Shown here piece by piece: positions 1 to 11,814 of a stretch of DNA of 64,000 nt. Below the pieces are notes generated by a model. It searched no databases, was not told where the DNA came from, and saw only the letters and a list, made by a program, of their open reading frames with translations. The translations under genes were made by a program, and so were the position numbers. Numbering within the stretch: position 1 is the first letter of the stretch; each line of letters starts with the position of its first letter. The DNA lies in contig NW_024466607.1 in assembly GCF_017591425.1 (NCBI RefSeq), positions 17,058,501 to 17,122,500 of the forward strand, given 5' to 3'. The stretch is from Ochotona curzoniae (Eukaryota; Chordata; Mammalia; Lagomorpha; Ochotonidae).

Positions 1-2320
1 TCCCTGGAAGGAAACACAGCCAGAACGAGCCGGTGGTGGCGGATGGGACAGTGCTGGTCTTTCCCATTCCCCTTCAGGTGGCTGCGCCAGGTTGCTTGTG
101 CAACGGTCAGAGAGAGGCTTCCCTGATTCCTGCACTTAACTATTGAGGATGCCCAGCACCACCGAGGTGACTGGGGCAGAAAGGTAGTCGCCAAATCATC
201 ATTGGAAAGAGATGAGCAGGCATGGTGCTCCCAGAGTGAACCCTTCTCTCCGCCCTCCAACCTGCAGCAGACTTGGGACAGAGCAGCTGGATCTGGGCTG
301 CTGTCCTGTGTGTGTGATCCTGAGCCCAACTGTGTGACCCCTCTGTGTGGCGCTGAGCCCAACCCCCTTACCTTACTGTACAACTAAGCCCTGATCCTCT
401 CCACTGGCCCCCATCCACCCCCTACCCCCAACCCCACCTCTGTGCTAGGTGCAGTCTCCCTGCACCCTGGAGACAACCTCAGGTTCCCTGCTACTGCCCA
501 TCCCAGGCTGAGTGGTCCACCTGTGTCCATCCTGGGACCATCCTTCAGAGCAGCTCTGTATGAGAGCTGGGGGTCCTAAGCCAGCCAGGACCCAGGGCCA
601 GGGGATAAAGGGGAACTGGTGTGGGAGTGTAGGGACATAGGGATCAGAAAGGTAATTTCAGGTCCCAGGCAGGCCAGGGGCTGGGTGGACGGAAAGCCAC
701 TGACCCTGATCTGGTGACAGCGACACAGCTGGTGCTGGCTTCCCTGCCCTCCTGAGCTTCCCACCCCAGGTCAGAATGGAGCAGCAAGGAGGGGCACAGA
801 GTTTAAGGCAGGTCTGGGGCCCCTTGGTGAAGAGGGGACAGCCCAGCAGTCCCTTGCACACATGGGGCCCATTTGGATAGTCAGGTGTGGGACAGGGGAC
901 TGATGAACCCCAGGGCAGAAGTTGGCCAGGAGCTTCTGCACACGTGGTACCTCAGTTCCCCCAGCTGTGGAAAGGGCTGCATCAGCTACTCGGTAGGGCA
1001 CCGCAGCCAGCCGGGGAGAAAAGGTGTGATGGGAAGGACAGGGCCTGGCAAGGTACCTCTGCCGGTGCAGGGCTATTATAGTGCATTAGCAGAACTTGAA
1101 GGTGTAGGTGGTGCAAGATCTGCTCCATCTTTGGCTGTTTCTCTCCACCAGGAGGAGGGGGGCTTAGCCTGCTATCCACCCCTCAAGCCATCTGTTCCGT
1201 CTGTTCATCTAGCCAATCATCCACCTGTTGAACCATCTAGGCCACTAGCCTTCCCTATCTACCCATTTATCCCACAGTCCACCCATTTAACCATCTAGCC
1301 ATTCATGGATCCGTCTACCCAGTCATCCACCCATTCAACTTCCCAACATTGTTCATCTGTCCAGCCAGCCAGCCAGCCAACCTTCCACCCAGCTATCCAC
1401 CCTTTGCACCATTTAGCTATTTGTATTCAGGCCCATCCAACCAACTTTCTCTCCCTCTTTGATGGGCAGGACAATGCCCCACCACAACCCATTATTAAAT
1501 TACTTAACATGCCAAAGGACGGGGAAGGATTAAAATCACAGATAAAGATAAGGGAGTTAATTACCTAGTGTTAAAATGGAAAGATGAGCTTGACTTATCT
1601 GGGCAGGCCAAGTGTAACCAAAAGGGTTCTTAAGAGGAGAAAGTGGACTCAGAAGCAAGACTTAGCACAGCAGTGGAAGGCAAAGGCTTGGCCACGGAGG
1701 TAGAGAAAGTGTAGTCTCCAGCTGGACAGGGGAAGTTAGAGCCTCCACAGAGGCGCCCTGCTGACTCTGGGAGACCCCGACCCCGAGAACTGCTAGATAG
1801 TAGGTGGGTGCTGCTGTGCCCACTGATATTGGCAGTCATCTGCTGTAGGAGATGACCTTATCATGTAGCGTGCAAACCAACTCGCGGTCACCTAGCAGGA
1901 GCAGCAGTCACTGTGTATCGCTCTGGCCCCAGTGCCTCCTGGGCACCTGCACTCAGGGCCCTCAGTGCAGTGTGACTAGACTTGATGCCTTCCGGAAGGG
2001 TTATTGGGAAGGATTACGGAGTTTTTTGTGCCAGCAGCAAACAGGGAGCACTGACCACAAGACCACTGAGTCTCTGTGGTCAGCCCCTCCACGGAAGGCT
2101 GTTCCTCTGGGGCTGCTGTCTCTTGCTGCCTCTGCCCTCATTCCGGGGCACACTAAAGTCTGCTGTCCTGTCCAGTGCTGACTTCTACTTCCTGCTCTGC
2201 AGCTCAAATGCACACCTGCTGTGCCAAGGTCACTCCTGTTCCCACCTGAGTGAGCCCCTAGCCCACCGGCTCCTGGTACCCCTGAGGAGCACCTGCCTAG
2301 GGGTCCACTCGAGGCTAGTT
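1..2320. other. Intergenic, mostly unique sequence
   Basis: GC-rich intergenic DNA. Apart from the degenerate tetranucleotide tract at 1190-1440, I see no gene, RNA or clear transposon here. The short open frames overlap one another on both strands and look like chance. Confidence 0.6.
1190..1440 (+). repeat. Degenerate (CCAT/ATCC)n-type tetranucleotide tract
   Basis: Repeated words such as tccaccca, catctagcc, accatctag and ccagccagccagcc recur with a loose 4-bp period. This is typical of an old, decayed CCAT satellite-like tract. The open frames here (Pro/Ser/His-rich) are by-products of the repeat. Confidence 0.6.
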
Positions 2321-2436
2321 GGAGAGATGTGTAACTTCAGGCCAGGGACTGCCCTTTTCTACATCTTCACAGCCTCGCCTGTAGAATGGGAACAGAGCCA
2401 GCCCCTCCTCCCAGGAAGGAGAGAACTGAGTGAGTG

Positions 2437-2743
2437 TTGTAGGGTAGCGGGTTAAGCTGCATCTCAGGACATACACCTCTGTGTTGGAGCACCAGTTCAA
2501 GTTCTAGCTACTCCACTTCCAAGAGAGCTCGCTGTTACGTAGTAGATGATGGCCCAGGTCCTTGAGCCCCTGCTATCCCTATGGGAGACCTGCGTGATGC
2601 TCCCAGCTCTTGGCCATCCTGGCCTACCCTGGCTGTTGCAGGCTGTTCCACCATGAGGAAGTGAATCAGTAAACAGAGGAGGAATGTGTGTTTTCCCTCT
2701 CTGTTTCTGTTATTGAAATAAACTAACAAATACATCTTGAAGT
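2437..2743 (+). mobile_element. C-SINE (old copy)
   Basis: tRNA-derived lagomorph SINE in plus orientation. It has a diverged head with B-box-like gttcaagttctagc, the 'ctactccacttcc' block, 'gatggcccaggtccttgagcccc', 'gggagacctg' and an AT-rich tail near aataaactaacaaataca. Heavily mutated, so old. Confidence 0.75.
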
Positions 2744-3558
2744 AAATCAAAAGGTAGTGAGAAGTAGATCTGGAGATCAGCCTGCAAAGCTTGACCTGTG
2801 GGAACCCCACTCGCATCTGCCCCTGGGAGACACGTGTTGGCTTTCTCAAACCCCAACAGGAGGATTAGGGCTCTGGAAACTGGAAGCCAGTTGCTGGGAT
2901 CCTAGCTCCACCTCCCCCCCCAGGACAATCTCCAGTAACCCCAGGGGGGAGCTGGATCACAGGGGGAGCCTGCAGCCCTTCAGCCAGCAAGCTGCCCAGC
3001 ATCATGTGGGTCCTGGGCACTGCCCCACCAGCACCAACGCATATCACTGTCCTCCAGGAACAGTCTGTCCCCTGGCGTGGCTCTGAGCCAGAACCAGGAA
3101 GGTGCTGCCCATCCGCCTCAGCCTCCTTGCAGGCAGGACGTGTGTTTGGCCACGTCCCGCGGCTGCTTCAGGCCAAGAATGTGGCCTGGGAGAGCTTCCC
3201 TAGAGGCTGGCCCTGGGTTGGGGTTGGTGAACCGGAGGGCAGGGCTCGGCCTGGGGAAGGAACGGCGATGAGGGTGAGGGGCACTTGGAGAGAGTGGGAG
3301 GCAGACTCTGGCAGGGTCTTGCTAAGCTTCCTTAAGGTCTCCCAGTGCACACTTCAGAGGACTGCTGAGCCAGCTCTGCATGCATCTAGGTGGCTTTCCT
3401 CCACTGAGACTCTAGATGCCACCTGCATGGGCCCTGCTGACTCTGACCTGCTCCAGGGCAAGGACCCATTGTGGTCAGGATAGTGCAACACATGTGCAGT
3501 GGGGGTGCACTCTGGGAGTCACTCCTGGCTCTTCCATTGCCCTCCATTTCCCTTCTAG

Positions 3559-3752
3559 AGGCCTGGGAAAGGAGTAGAGGATGGACCAAAGCCTTGGAAC
3601 CCTGTACCCACGTGGAAGACCTGAAAGACTCTCCTGGCTCCTGGCTTCAGTTCAGCTCAGCTTAGGCTGTTGCAGCCATTTGGGTGGACCAGAAGATGGA
3701 AGGTCTTCCTCTCTGCCTCTCCTCTTTGTCAATCTGCCTTTCCAGTTAGAAA
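3559..3752 (+). mobile_element. C-SINE, 5' truncated
   Basis: The copy starts within the 'gaggcctgggaaa..agtagaggatgg' part of the element and runs through 'ggctcctggcttcagttcagc' and 'ggaccagaagatggaagg' to a pyrimidine-rich end. The tRNA-like head is missing. It lies directly before another copy. Confidence 0.75.
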
Positions 3753-3766
3753 GAGAGAGAGAAAGA

Positions 3767-4112
3767 TCCAGCGCTGTGACCTAGCAGCTAACGTCCTTGC
3801 CTTAAACGTGCCAGGATCCCATATGGGCACCAGTTCTGGTCCCAGCAGCTCCACTTCCTATCCAGCTCCCTGCTTGTGGCCCGAGAAAGTAGTTGAGGAC
3901 AGCCCAAAGCCTTGGGATCCTGCACCCGTGTGGGAGACCTGCAGGAGGTTCCTGGCTCCTGGATTCAAATTGATGCAGCACCAGCCATTGCGGTCACTTG
4001 GGGAGTGAATCAAGGGACAGAAGATCTTCCTTTCTGTCTCTGCTCCTCTCTGTATATCTGACTTTGTGATAAAAATAAATAAATCTTTTAAAAAACAAAG
4101 AAAGAAAGAATC
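3767..4112 (+). mobile_element. C-SINE, full length, pika-like subfamily
   Basis: A nearly complete copy from 'ccagcgctgtgacctagcagctaa' through 'gatcccatatgggcaccagttc', 'ccctgcttgtggcc' and 'tgtgggagacctgcagg' to the 'gtatatctgacttt' end and an A-rich tail with aataaataaat. Purine-rich gaaaga-like sequence flanks both sides, which may hide the target-site duplication. Confidence 0.85.
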
Positions 4113-5027
4113 TGACCTCAAGGATGTCCCACCTGAAGATCAGGAGTCTGTTTCTCCCCTTGCTGGGTCTGGGAGTTGAGGAGGGTGAGATGTAAGGACC
4201 CCTTTCCCTGGCCCCTGCTTCCTCCCAGCTGTATGTTCCCTGTCCAACTCTGGCCTGTGGAAGCAAGATCCAGAAAGAAGATACCACAGTCCAGTCAATG
4301 TCATCCTCCCTCAGACGTGCAACTCCTTGGAGGTTCTGGCCAGGCAGTAGGAACAGAATCCCCGCCCTCCATGGGGCCTGGATGTGCAGGCTGCCCTGTG
4401 GCAGTCAGAGGAGGGGCAGAGACCAGTCACTGCATAGCTACTCTCCGATCTGGCCGGGCCATCTGGCTGGGCACAGAGCAGGATATAAAGGATAGCACCT
4501 GGAGCCCTGGATCTGGGTTCAAGTCCTACACCTGCCATGGTGAAGCAAGCCACTTGCATGTCCTTCTGTGCACCCATTATCTATGCAAATGCATTTATAG
4601 GGCCCTGTCTGCAAGCCAGACACAGGGCTAGCCAACAAGAACCAGGCCTAGGGGGAACAGGATGGGAGGCGTGTGGCTGACTGAGTGGGAGCAGAGGCTG
4701 GGGAGCCAGGCACCTGTGAAAGCAAGGCCCTGCTGCAGCCGGACCTGCTTGTGTGTGCACACACATGTTCACAGAGCCCTGAGTATCTGGGAGCAGTTGG
4801 TGAAGCCTGGGATCATTCGTCATGCAGCTGAGAAACACTCGGATAGTCAGGGCAGTTACACCCTGGCTGCCAGCAGGCCCAGAGCAAGGGGAAGGGGTCT
4901 CAGCCATACTGTCCCCCAGACTTTGTTCCCAACTTGCAGCCACGAGCCTCACCAAGTCTTGGAAGCCACTTTGAGGAAGCAGAGATAGGCAATGGTTTTT
5001 GGGGAAGCATGGGGCTTTCTTGCGGGG

Positions 5028-5040
5028 GCGCCCCCTGGCA
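5028..5040 (-). promoter_or_regulatory. CTCF-like site
   Basis: The minus strand reads TGCCAGGGGGCGC, which resembles the core of the CTCF consensus (CCAGGGGGCGC). It is a motif match only. Confidence 0.35.
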
Positions 5041-6230
5041 ACTTTGGGTTGCTGCAGGCCAGCCTCCCAGGGGAGTCTCAGCTCCTTCCCAACTGTCTCT
5101 CCAATCTTGTTGTAGTGTCTCCCTGCTGGACTAGACCCAGATCTCACTGGCAAGCCTGAGCAAATCCCCTCTCTGGGGGCCCCCTACAGCCATCTGGCTG
5201 CGCCGTCTCAGCTCCTGACCTCTCCGGGCTGGGCATGCCTTTCGGAGCAGCCAGCGCCTTTCAGCCTCACATCCCCGCAGGGAATCTAGGGGCAGGACGC
5301 CCAATCCCAGCTCAGCTGCAGCAAAGGAAAACCGGAAAGGGGAGGCCCAGGAGCTTCCAGCAGGCTGAACCTCTCCAGCTAAGGCCCCTCTCCTTGCCGA
5401 TCCCAGGCTCTGCTGTGGCCATAGAAGCTCCCCAGCTCACTCGGGGTGGGCAAGAACCAGCATGTGTGCTCCACCTGGGCTGTGGAGCCCCAGCCCCAGT
5501 GTGTCCACTCCGGCTACCCATCTTGTCTGTCCCCAGGTACGCTTGTCTTGCTGCCTCTAGGATGTGCAGGTGTCATTCAGGCCCACCTGCCTCTCTACCT
5601 CTGCCTTGTGCAGATGAGGTTCCACCTCCAATGCCCCTGCCTAGATTGGTATACCTCCAGCTACTGCCTCCGGGACACCTCTCAGGACCACCCCAGACCA
5701 GCCAGGCCCATCATTCCCACCCCAGTCCAGCTATGCTCCCCAGTCCCACCTAGCCCAGCCAGGCTCCTCAGACCCAAAGCAGCCCAGCTAGACACCCCTA
5801 GTCCCTCCCCAGCCCAGTTAAGCCCCCCAGTCCCATTCTACAGACTGCACACGAGTTGTGCTTGGGCAGTCTTTCTTTGTTCATGGAAGGGCCTCCCAAG
5901 GGAGGTCCCAGACCTCTGGTACCAACACTACAATGGGGACAGTGTTCAACTTCCTTTTACCTGCCATTCCTGGAGGATGGCAGCCCTGCTTCTCCCCCAA
6001 ATGTCAGGGCTCTGGACATCATCTCTTCCCCTCCATGGTGGCTTTCAGTAGGAGAGGGTAGCCAGGGCAGGGTCTAGGGCTGGGGGCTCTGGAAGAGTCC
6101 CTCATCCTAAGGACTCTGCCTCGGTAACCCGGGATGGAGGCTGGGACAGGGGCAGGCTATGGAGGAGGTGGCAGGAGCTGGTCCTCCATCCAAATCCAGG
6201 TCGCTTGTAGCCTGCGCAGCAGCCGCTCGG

Positions 6231-6388
6231 TAATTAGGGGCCAGCAGGACATGGGCAGGCAGTGGCAGGAAGCCTAATTGTCTGATTTTTCAGGTAATTA
6301 ACGGGCGGCTGTCTGGCCTGTCCCCACGGGGCCCCACATCCGTCACCCCCTCCCCTGGGCAGGCTCTGCAGCCTAATGAAGCCAATTA
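6231..6388. promoter_or_regulatory. Homeodomain-site cluster, candidate enhancer
   Basis: There are five AT-rich homeodomain-type cores in 158 bp of otherwise GC-rich DNA: TAATTA at 6231, TAATTG near 6274, TAATTA near 6295, TAATGA near 6374 and CAATTA near 6382. The sequence is not part of a recognised repeat. Confidence 0.4.
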
Positions 6389-7436
6389 CCAAGTGCAACC
6401 AGGACCCTCAATAGCCACCTGGAAAGGTCAGGTGGGACTGCAGCAGGAGACAGGGCTCAGCCAGCTCCTAGGGATCCATCCACGTGTAGGGATGTGTGGG
6501 TGCCAGCCGGGGCTCCTGTCCAGCACCGCACACAGGACAACTGCTCTAGAACAGACAGAGCTTATTCTGCCGCCTGCAGCTGTGTGGCTTGGGCCAGGTC
6601 AGAGGGGACAGATGGACATGGAACCCCAGTGCCCTGCACACTGGTGAGTGCTTACATCCTTCCTGGGAAGCAGCTCCGGCTTCCACCTGCAAGGAATAAG
6701 GCCCAAGGTCACCATGTCAGCCTGAAAGCAACTGGGACGGCCTCTGGGACTGACCCATAGAGTCCGTAGGCCTGGGGTGGGGGTGGAGGAGTGGCTACTG
6801 TAGCAGCGGCTGGACCCTTAGTGCACCTGAGCCAGTGGAGGAAAGAAAGCCCACCTGTCTCCCTTTGAACTCCAAGATGCTCTAATACACCCAGGCAAAG
6901 TGCCCAGAGCACCTGGGCTGCCATCCCTTCCTGGCCCTGGAACTCTGAGCAGTGCTGTGCCCCGGGCTGCTGAGGCCTATGGCATCCCTGTTTTAAGGAT
7001 TCTGTGACCTACTTCCATGCTGACACATTCTGTGTTCTGGCTCCTGGAATCATCAGCTAAACGCTACTTTTGGATTTGCTGCCAACCCACAGTCTAAGTT
7101 CTCCAAGTAGCATCCTGCCCCGCCCCTGCCACCAGCCTTCAGGAGGAAATGAAAGTTGAGGGGGTAGCCCCCCCAAAGCCAGAGCAGCCCCCTCCTTGAC
7201 CTAGGATCAGTATCAGCAGTCTCCCCTCCCTGGTCTCTTACCACGTGCCAAACCCACGCAGGAACTCTGCTGCCACGATGGCACCCTTGTCCTCAGTGAA
7301 CCCCAAGAGGAAAATGACTTCACTTCACATTTTCGAGGAGGATTCTGAGCCCAGCTTGAGGACTTGGGCTCGGAAGAAGGGGAGCTGGGGCCAGACCCAC
7401 CAGGAATGTGAACTCGTCAGTTAGAAGCATGGGAAA

Positions 7437-7757
7437 CCAGCACCATGGTATAGTGGGTTAAGCCTCCACCTGCAACACTGGCATCCTAGATGGGTGCTGG
7501 CTCAAGTCCCAACTGCTCCACTTTCCACCCAGATCCCTTCTATTGCACCTGCTAAAGCAGCAAAAGAGGGCCCAAGAGCTTGAGCCCCTGAACCTGAATG
7601 GGAGACCTAGAGGAAGCTCCTGGCTTCAGATCGGCTTAACTCTGGCCATTGCAACCATTTGGGGAGTGAATAAGCAGATGGAAGATCTCTTTCTATTTTT
7701 CCTTCTCACTCTTCTCTTTATCTCTGCTTTCAGTTAAATTGACAGATCAAAAAAAAA
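7437..7757 (+). mobile_element. C-SINE, full length, older subfamily
   Basis: It begins 'ccagcaccatggtatagtgg' and has 'gatgggtgctggctcaagtc', 'actgctccactt', 'tgggagacctagaggaagc' and 'ggggagtgaataagcagatg', ending in a pyrimidine-rich stretch and a 9-A run. The head is of the older type shared with rabbit rather than the pika type. Confidence 0.85.
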
Positions 7758-8145
7758 GCAAGCTTGGGCCGGGACTGGGGTGTACATCACATTTACCATA
7801 ATGTGTCTCCTCTAGGTTGGGGTATAGGTGATCTCCCAAAGGCCTTTGCATTCCACCATGTGCTGCCTGCGTGCTGTCCGCTTCCCTATGCTGCCTATGC
7901 AATGACCTTGCCTTCCCTTGTGGTCCAAACTGGTAATATACAGTCCAGAAATAGCACGTCAATCTACCTCAGCTGGTGTCTGTGCTAAAGGCCTGGTGTG
8001 TTCTACCCCTGGGTTTGCTGGCTGGGGCTCCAAGCACGGCCATGGGCCTCAGCAGGTAGAGAATTTTGGAGGCTCAGGCTCGGGAATAGGGCCAGTCCTC
8101 CCCAGACCTGGGGTGGGGCTGGGGCCCAGCCCGGGCTGGGAGTCA

Positions 8146-8429
8146 GACGTCAGCACCCAGGGTCAAGACAAAACGGAGCTGACGTCACACTGTAGGAGTT
8201 TGGCCTTTGATCTTGTCATTTTATCAGCGGTCCAGACTTGGCTTGGGGGCAGGGGCACAGGTCAGGGTTTTCATTCAGAAGCCATGGAGAATGAAAATCC
8301 CAACTTAGGCTGGGTATTCAAGGCTGGAGTTTAGGTCAGAAGCCAGGGTCAACCCAATCCCGCCTGGTCTCTGCTGACTGGGTGGAGGGCATCCTGCTTC
8401 TGGAAGCGATTCCGAACAGAGTGACGTCA
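8146..8429. promoter_or_regulatory. Cluster of CRE (CREB/ATF) sites
   Basis: Two perfect palindromes TGACGTCA lie at 8180-8187 and 8422-8429, and GACGTCA lies at 8146-8152. The intact CpGs suggest constraint or low methylation. No coding feature explains them. Confidence 0.45.
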
Positions 8430-9814
8430 CGACTGGTAAGACGGGAATCCCTGGGTCAGCATGTGGCTATAGCTGGGCCTGTGACCAGGCGTCCTCCCTA
8501 AGTTTCCAGCCACATTGGCCTGCTCTGGGAATGCTCATGCCAATGCCGTGGTTGCCCTGAAGTAAGGGTAACCCCATGCCCATCTGCACACTCACGTTCA
8601 TCAGGCCCACCTAGTCGTACCATGGAGCAGTGGGCTCCAGAGTGGAGTGTGAGCCTGCCAGGCCAATGTGGGCTCCTGGCCCTTCCCTGCCTCCATGGCA
8701 CAGAGTAGGGGGCATTGGTAGCAGACCAGGCCAAGGCTATAGGATTCCGGCTGCAGCCCAGAGCTCCAGCAGTGCAAGGCAGCCCCGCAGCCTGCATAGG
8801 CCTCAGCTGTCCCACCTGGGTGACAAACAGGTGCACACTCAGTGGCACTTTGTCCAGGCTTCATTGCCACTGGGGATGGCCCACCCAGCAGCAGATGGCA
8901 GAGCCAGGGCTGAGGTGGGCGAGTAGGAATGAGAGGCAGTGGCAGAGGACAGGGTGCGAGGGGACAGTCACATCACAGGCTTCTCTGTTCTCATCTCCCA
9001 CGGGTCTGTCACAGGCCAGCCTCAGGCCACCAACCCACCCCCAGGCCCTTGACCCAAGGGGTCCCCATTTCCTCAGTATGGAGTGAGGAGACCAGGGAGC
9101 CTCCACCAAGGGGTCACCACCAGGTCCGTGAGAGGGAGTGGGGGCTGAAGGCAGAGACCTTCAGCCGGGATAAGAATGGTGACACTTGGGGCCAACAGGG
9201 GAGGAGCCAGCGGCCCACAGGAGGACTGCCCTGCCTGTCCAGGCTTTGAGGCCTGCAGGGTTTGGCTGTGAAAGTCCCAGCTGCCTCCTCCAGTTGAGCT
9301 ATTAATACCCAGTGCGATCCACGCACCCTGGCTTGGGAGGACGCCGAGTTCCTCAGGGGGCTAAAAACGGAGTGGGGTGGGGGCGGGCTGGCCTGCTCCT
9401 TCTCCTGTCAGAGGAGCTGGGGCCAGAGGCCAGGCTGGCTTGGAAAGGGGCCTGCACTGTGTGGAAGTGCAAGGTTGTGGCGGAGCCCCGGGACTGGGCA
9501 GGAGGAGTGTGCCCAGCTCACTGTCAGGGACCTGTGGGTTGGCGGGATGGGGGAGAGGCTGACCACAAGGTTCAGTCCAGGAAGGGATTACTGCCAGGTC
9601 TCTGGCTGCTTGCTCCCTCCGAGGAGCTATCCTTCCCCTCAGCCGTCCTGTTGGTCCTTCCCAGGTTGTCTCTTTCCACCCAGTGGGGCCTGGAGGAGGG
9701 ATACAGCAGGATCTGTGGGTGCTGAGCTGCCCTGGGCATGACCATCTGTGGTTCTGCATCATGTGTGAAGTCCTCCCCGTTCACAGCACTCTCAGCCTGC
9801 CAGGAATCGCCAGC

Positions 9815-9860
9815 AGCCCCATTGCTTAGATGGGGACACTGAGGCTCAGTCACCTCCACG
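9815..9860 (-). mobile_element. MIR fragment
   Basis: The words 'ttagatggggacactgaggctcagtcacc' match the reverse of the conserved MIR core and 3' region (cctcagtttcctcatctgtaaaatgg). Confidence 0.45.
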
Positions 9861-9931
9861 GGACCTGAGATGCTGGACCCCAGCCCTGTCCTCTGTGACT
9901 TCTTTTCACAAAGCAACTTTTCTTTTCTTTT

Positions 9932-10258
9932 CTTTTTTAAGACTTATTTTATTTTTATTGGAAAGGCAGGTAGACAGAGAGCAGGAGAGACAGAGAAGAA
10001 GATCTTCCGTCTGATGACTCCTCAAATGCCCTCAATGGTTGGAGCTGAGCCAATCTGAAGCCAGGAACCAGGAACTTCCTCCAGGTCTCCCATGCGGGTG
10101 CAGGTCCTAAGGCTTTGGGCCATCCTCAACTGCTTTCCCAGACCACAAGCAGGGAACTGGATGGGAAGTGGAGCTGCCAGGATTAGAACTGGTGCCCATA
10201 TGGGATCCTGGCACATTCAAGGTGAGGACTTTAGCTGCTAGGCCACAGCACCAGGCCC
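9932..10258 (-). mobile_element. C-SINE, full length
   Basis: Reverse-oriented complete copy. The AT-rich tail is at 9932-9960, then 'agaagatcttccgtctgatgactc' and 'ccaggtctcccatgcgggtgcagg', with the tRNA-like head at 'gctgctaggccacagcaccaggccc'. It directly abuts the L1 3' end that follows. Confidence 0.88.
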
Positions 10259-10263
10259 TTCTT

Positions 10264-10740
10264 CTTTTTTTTAACTGTATAAATTTTATTGTTTAGAATT
10301 TTTACATATTTGATTAGGGTACAAAGGGTCAAGGGCTGGAGGAAAATGGGTGAGACCATTGTTTTCACGTTCTCTTTTTTCATTACTGTATCTGGGGTGT
10401 GGGGAGAGATAAGGGGAAAAGCCACATCCAGCCTCCCACCATCCCAGGGTCTCCGATGTGGGGCATGCTCCGAGGGTCCTGCTCAAGTGTACTGCTGCTG
10501 ATCTTGCAACTCCAGTCACTCTGAAATCTCTCCAGACTCCACTGGCTGACATAGTCCACCTTAGAGTCTGTTTGCCCAGGTATTCACTGCCATCTCTTGG
10601 CTGGGGTAGCTGATCCATTTGTTCTGTCCCCCGTCCTCTGTTGTGGTACCAGGTGTCCTCTGCAGACTCCAATGTACTGCCATATCCTCTATGTGCACCT
10701 GGATATGCTATCCATTGTTCTGTCTAAGCCGCTAAGGAGG
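10264..10740 (-). mobile_element. Lagomorph L1 (LINE) 3' end
   Basis: Reverse-complemented, this segment aligns throughout with the plus-strand element at 63300-63838. Shared words include gaggatatggcagt, ctaccccagcca, cggagcatgccccacatcgg, gtgggaggctg and the terminal cccttgaaccctttg-like words before an A-rich tail. Two dispersed copies with the same 3' structure and no ORF fit a lagomorph L1 3' UTR. The family name is inferred, and the 5' boundary is approximate. Confidence 0.65.
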
Positions 10741-11814
10741 CCCAAGGCACGGAGTAACTTTTCTGGTATTTCCTAAGGCTCCCACCATGTCCTGAGTCCA
10801 CTGGGCTGCCCATATCGAGACTGAGGGGCCTGAAGGGGCCATGCTCCCTTTACAGAGTAGCTGGCTATATCTTCCCTTTACTCCTGTAGCTCAAGGGCAC
10901 CTCCCAGAGAACCTGTGCTGGTCCGCTGGGCTCGCAGCCACTCACAGCCACCTGCTCCCTGCTGGGTGCCTGCTGTCCTCATGACAGATGCTCCCGTGGT
11001 CCAGACACAGACCCCAGCAGAGCACACACTTGGCCAGGAGATTCCAGACAAGCAAGTGGCTGAACAGGGCAGGAGGTAGGCTTCCCCCCCGCGTCTCCCC
11101 CCCCCCCATGCCGGAAATCCGGACAGCTGCTTGGCTAACAGGCCCTGGGCACTGGGCCCTGCCTTGGGGGCAGGCGGTGGCCGTGTCAGGTGTCCAGACA
11201 AGTTGAGGGAGGCAGTTGCTGAAGCCAGGGGCAGTCTGCCTGTGGTTAGCAAGGCTGTCAACACCTCTGGGGCCTGCCAAGGCAGACTGGACTGGGGGGC
11301 CGGGGGAGGGGTCCTGCCTAGAGGATCTAAGGGTAGACAGTGTATGACCTGGTCTGACCTGGGGGTGGTTCTGCCAGAGGGGGCAGGTCCTGCCTGAGAG
11401 GCCTGAGAGAAGAGGTCGACCCTGTGCTGAGAAGGCAGCTGGACCCTAGGTAGAGAAGTGTGAAGGGGGAGACAGGGTCCTTCCTAAGGAAGTCTGAGGT
11501 GGGAGGCAGGATTTGTTCTGTGAGCTTTGAAGGGCAGCCAGCCCTGTCCTGAAGCCTTAGGGAGGGAAGCACAGGCCGGCAAGCTGAGGGTGCCCTGGCT
11601 CAGCTTGAAGGATCTGAGGAGGGCCCTGGCACCTCCGGGACCTGGTGGAATGGCTGGGGCTGCCCTGGAGAAAGGGGCGCAGCCAGGCTGCTTTTGCTGC
11701 CCCGGGCAGGGGAATGAGGCAGGTCTCTCAGCACTGCCTAAATTTTGCTTCACTCCTTGGAAGGGGCCTTGCCTCTGAGCTGGGATGTGGAGGGTAGCCA
11801 TTCCCCAGTCCCCC
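10741..11814. other. Intergenic, unique sequence
   Basis: GC-rich with C-runs at 11084-11107 (11 consecutive C at 11097-11107). No gene or clear transposon seen. Confidence 0.5.

Larger units (their letters stand above)
4113..7435. other. Intergenic, unique sequence
   Basis: No gene recognised. It contains a CTCF-like motif near 5028-5040, a C-rich segment with loose internal repetition at 5690-5835 (cccagtccagct-like words) and a cluster of homeodomain-type AT-rich cores at 6231-6388. Confidence 0.5.
7758..9931. other. Intergenic, unique sequence with CRE motifs
   Basis: No gene recognised. It contains CRE sites between 8146 and 8429 and a reverse MIR-like segment at 9815-9860. Confidence 0.5.

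Noticed and set aside
873..1568. Possible small genes near the CCAT-rich tract
   Set aside because: The Pro/Ser/His-rich translations follow the tetranucleotide repeat and have no start context or homology that I can recognise.
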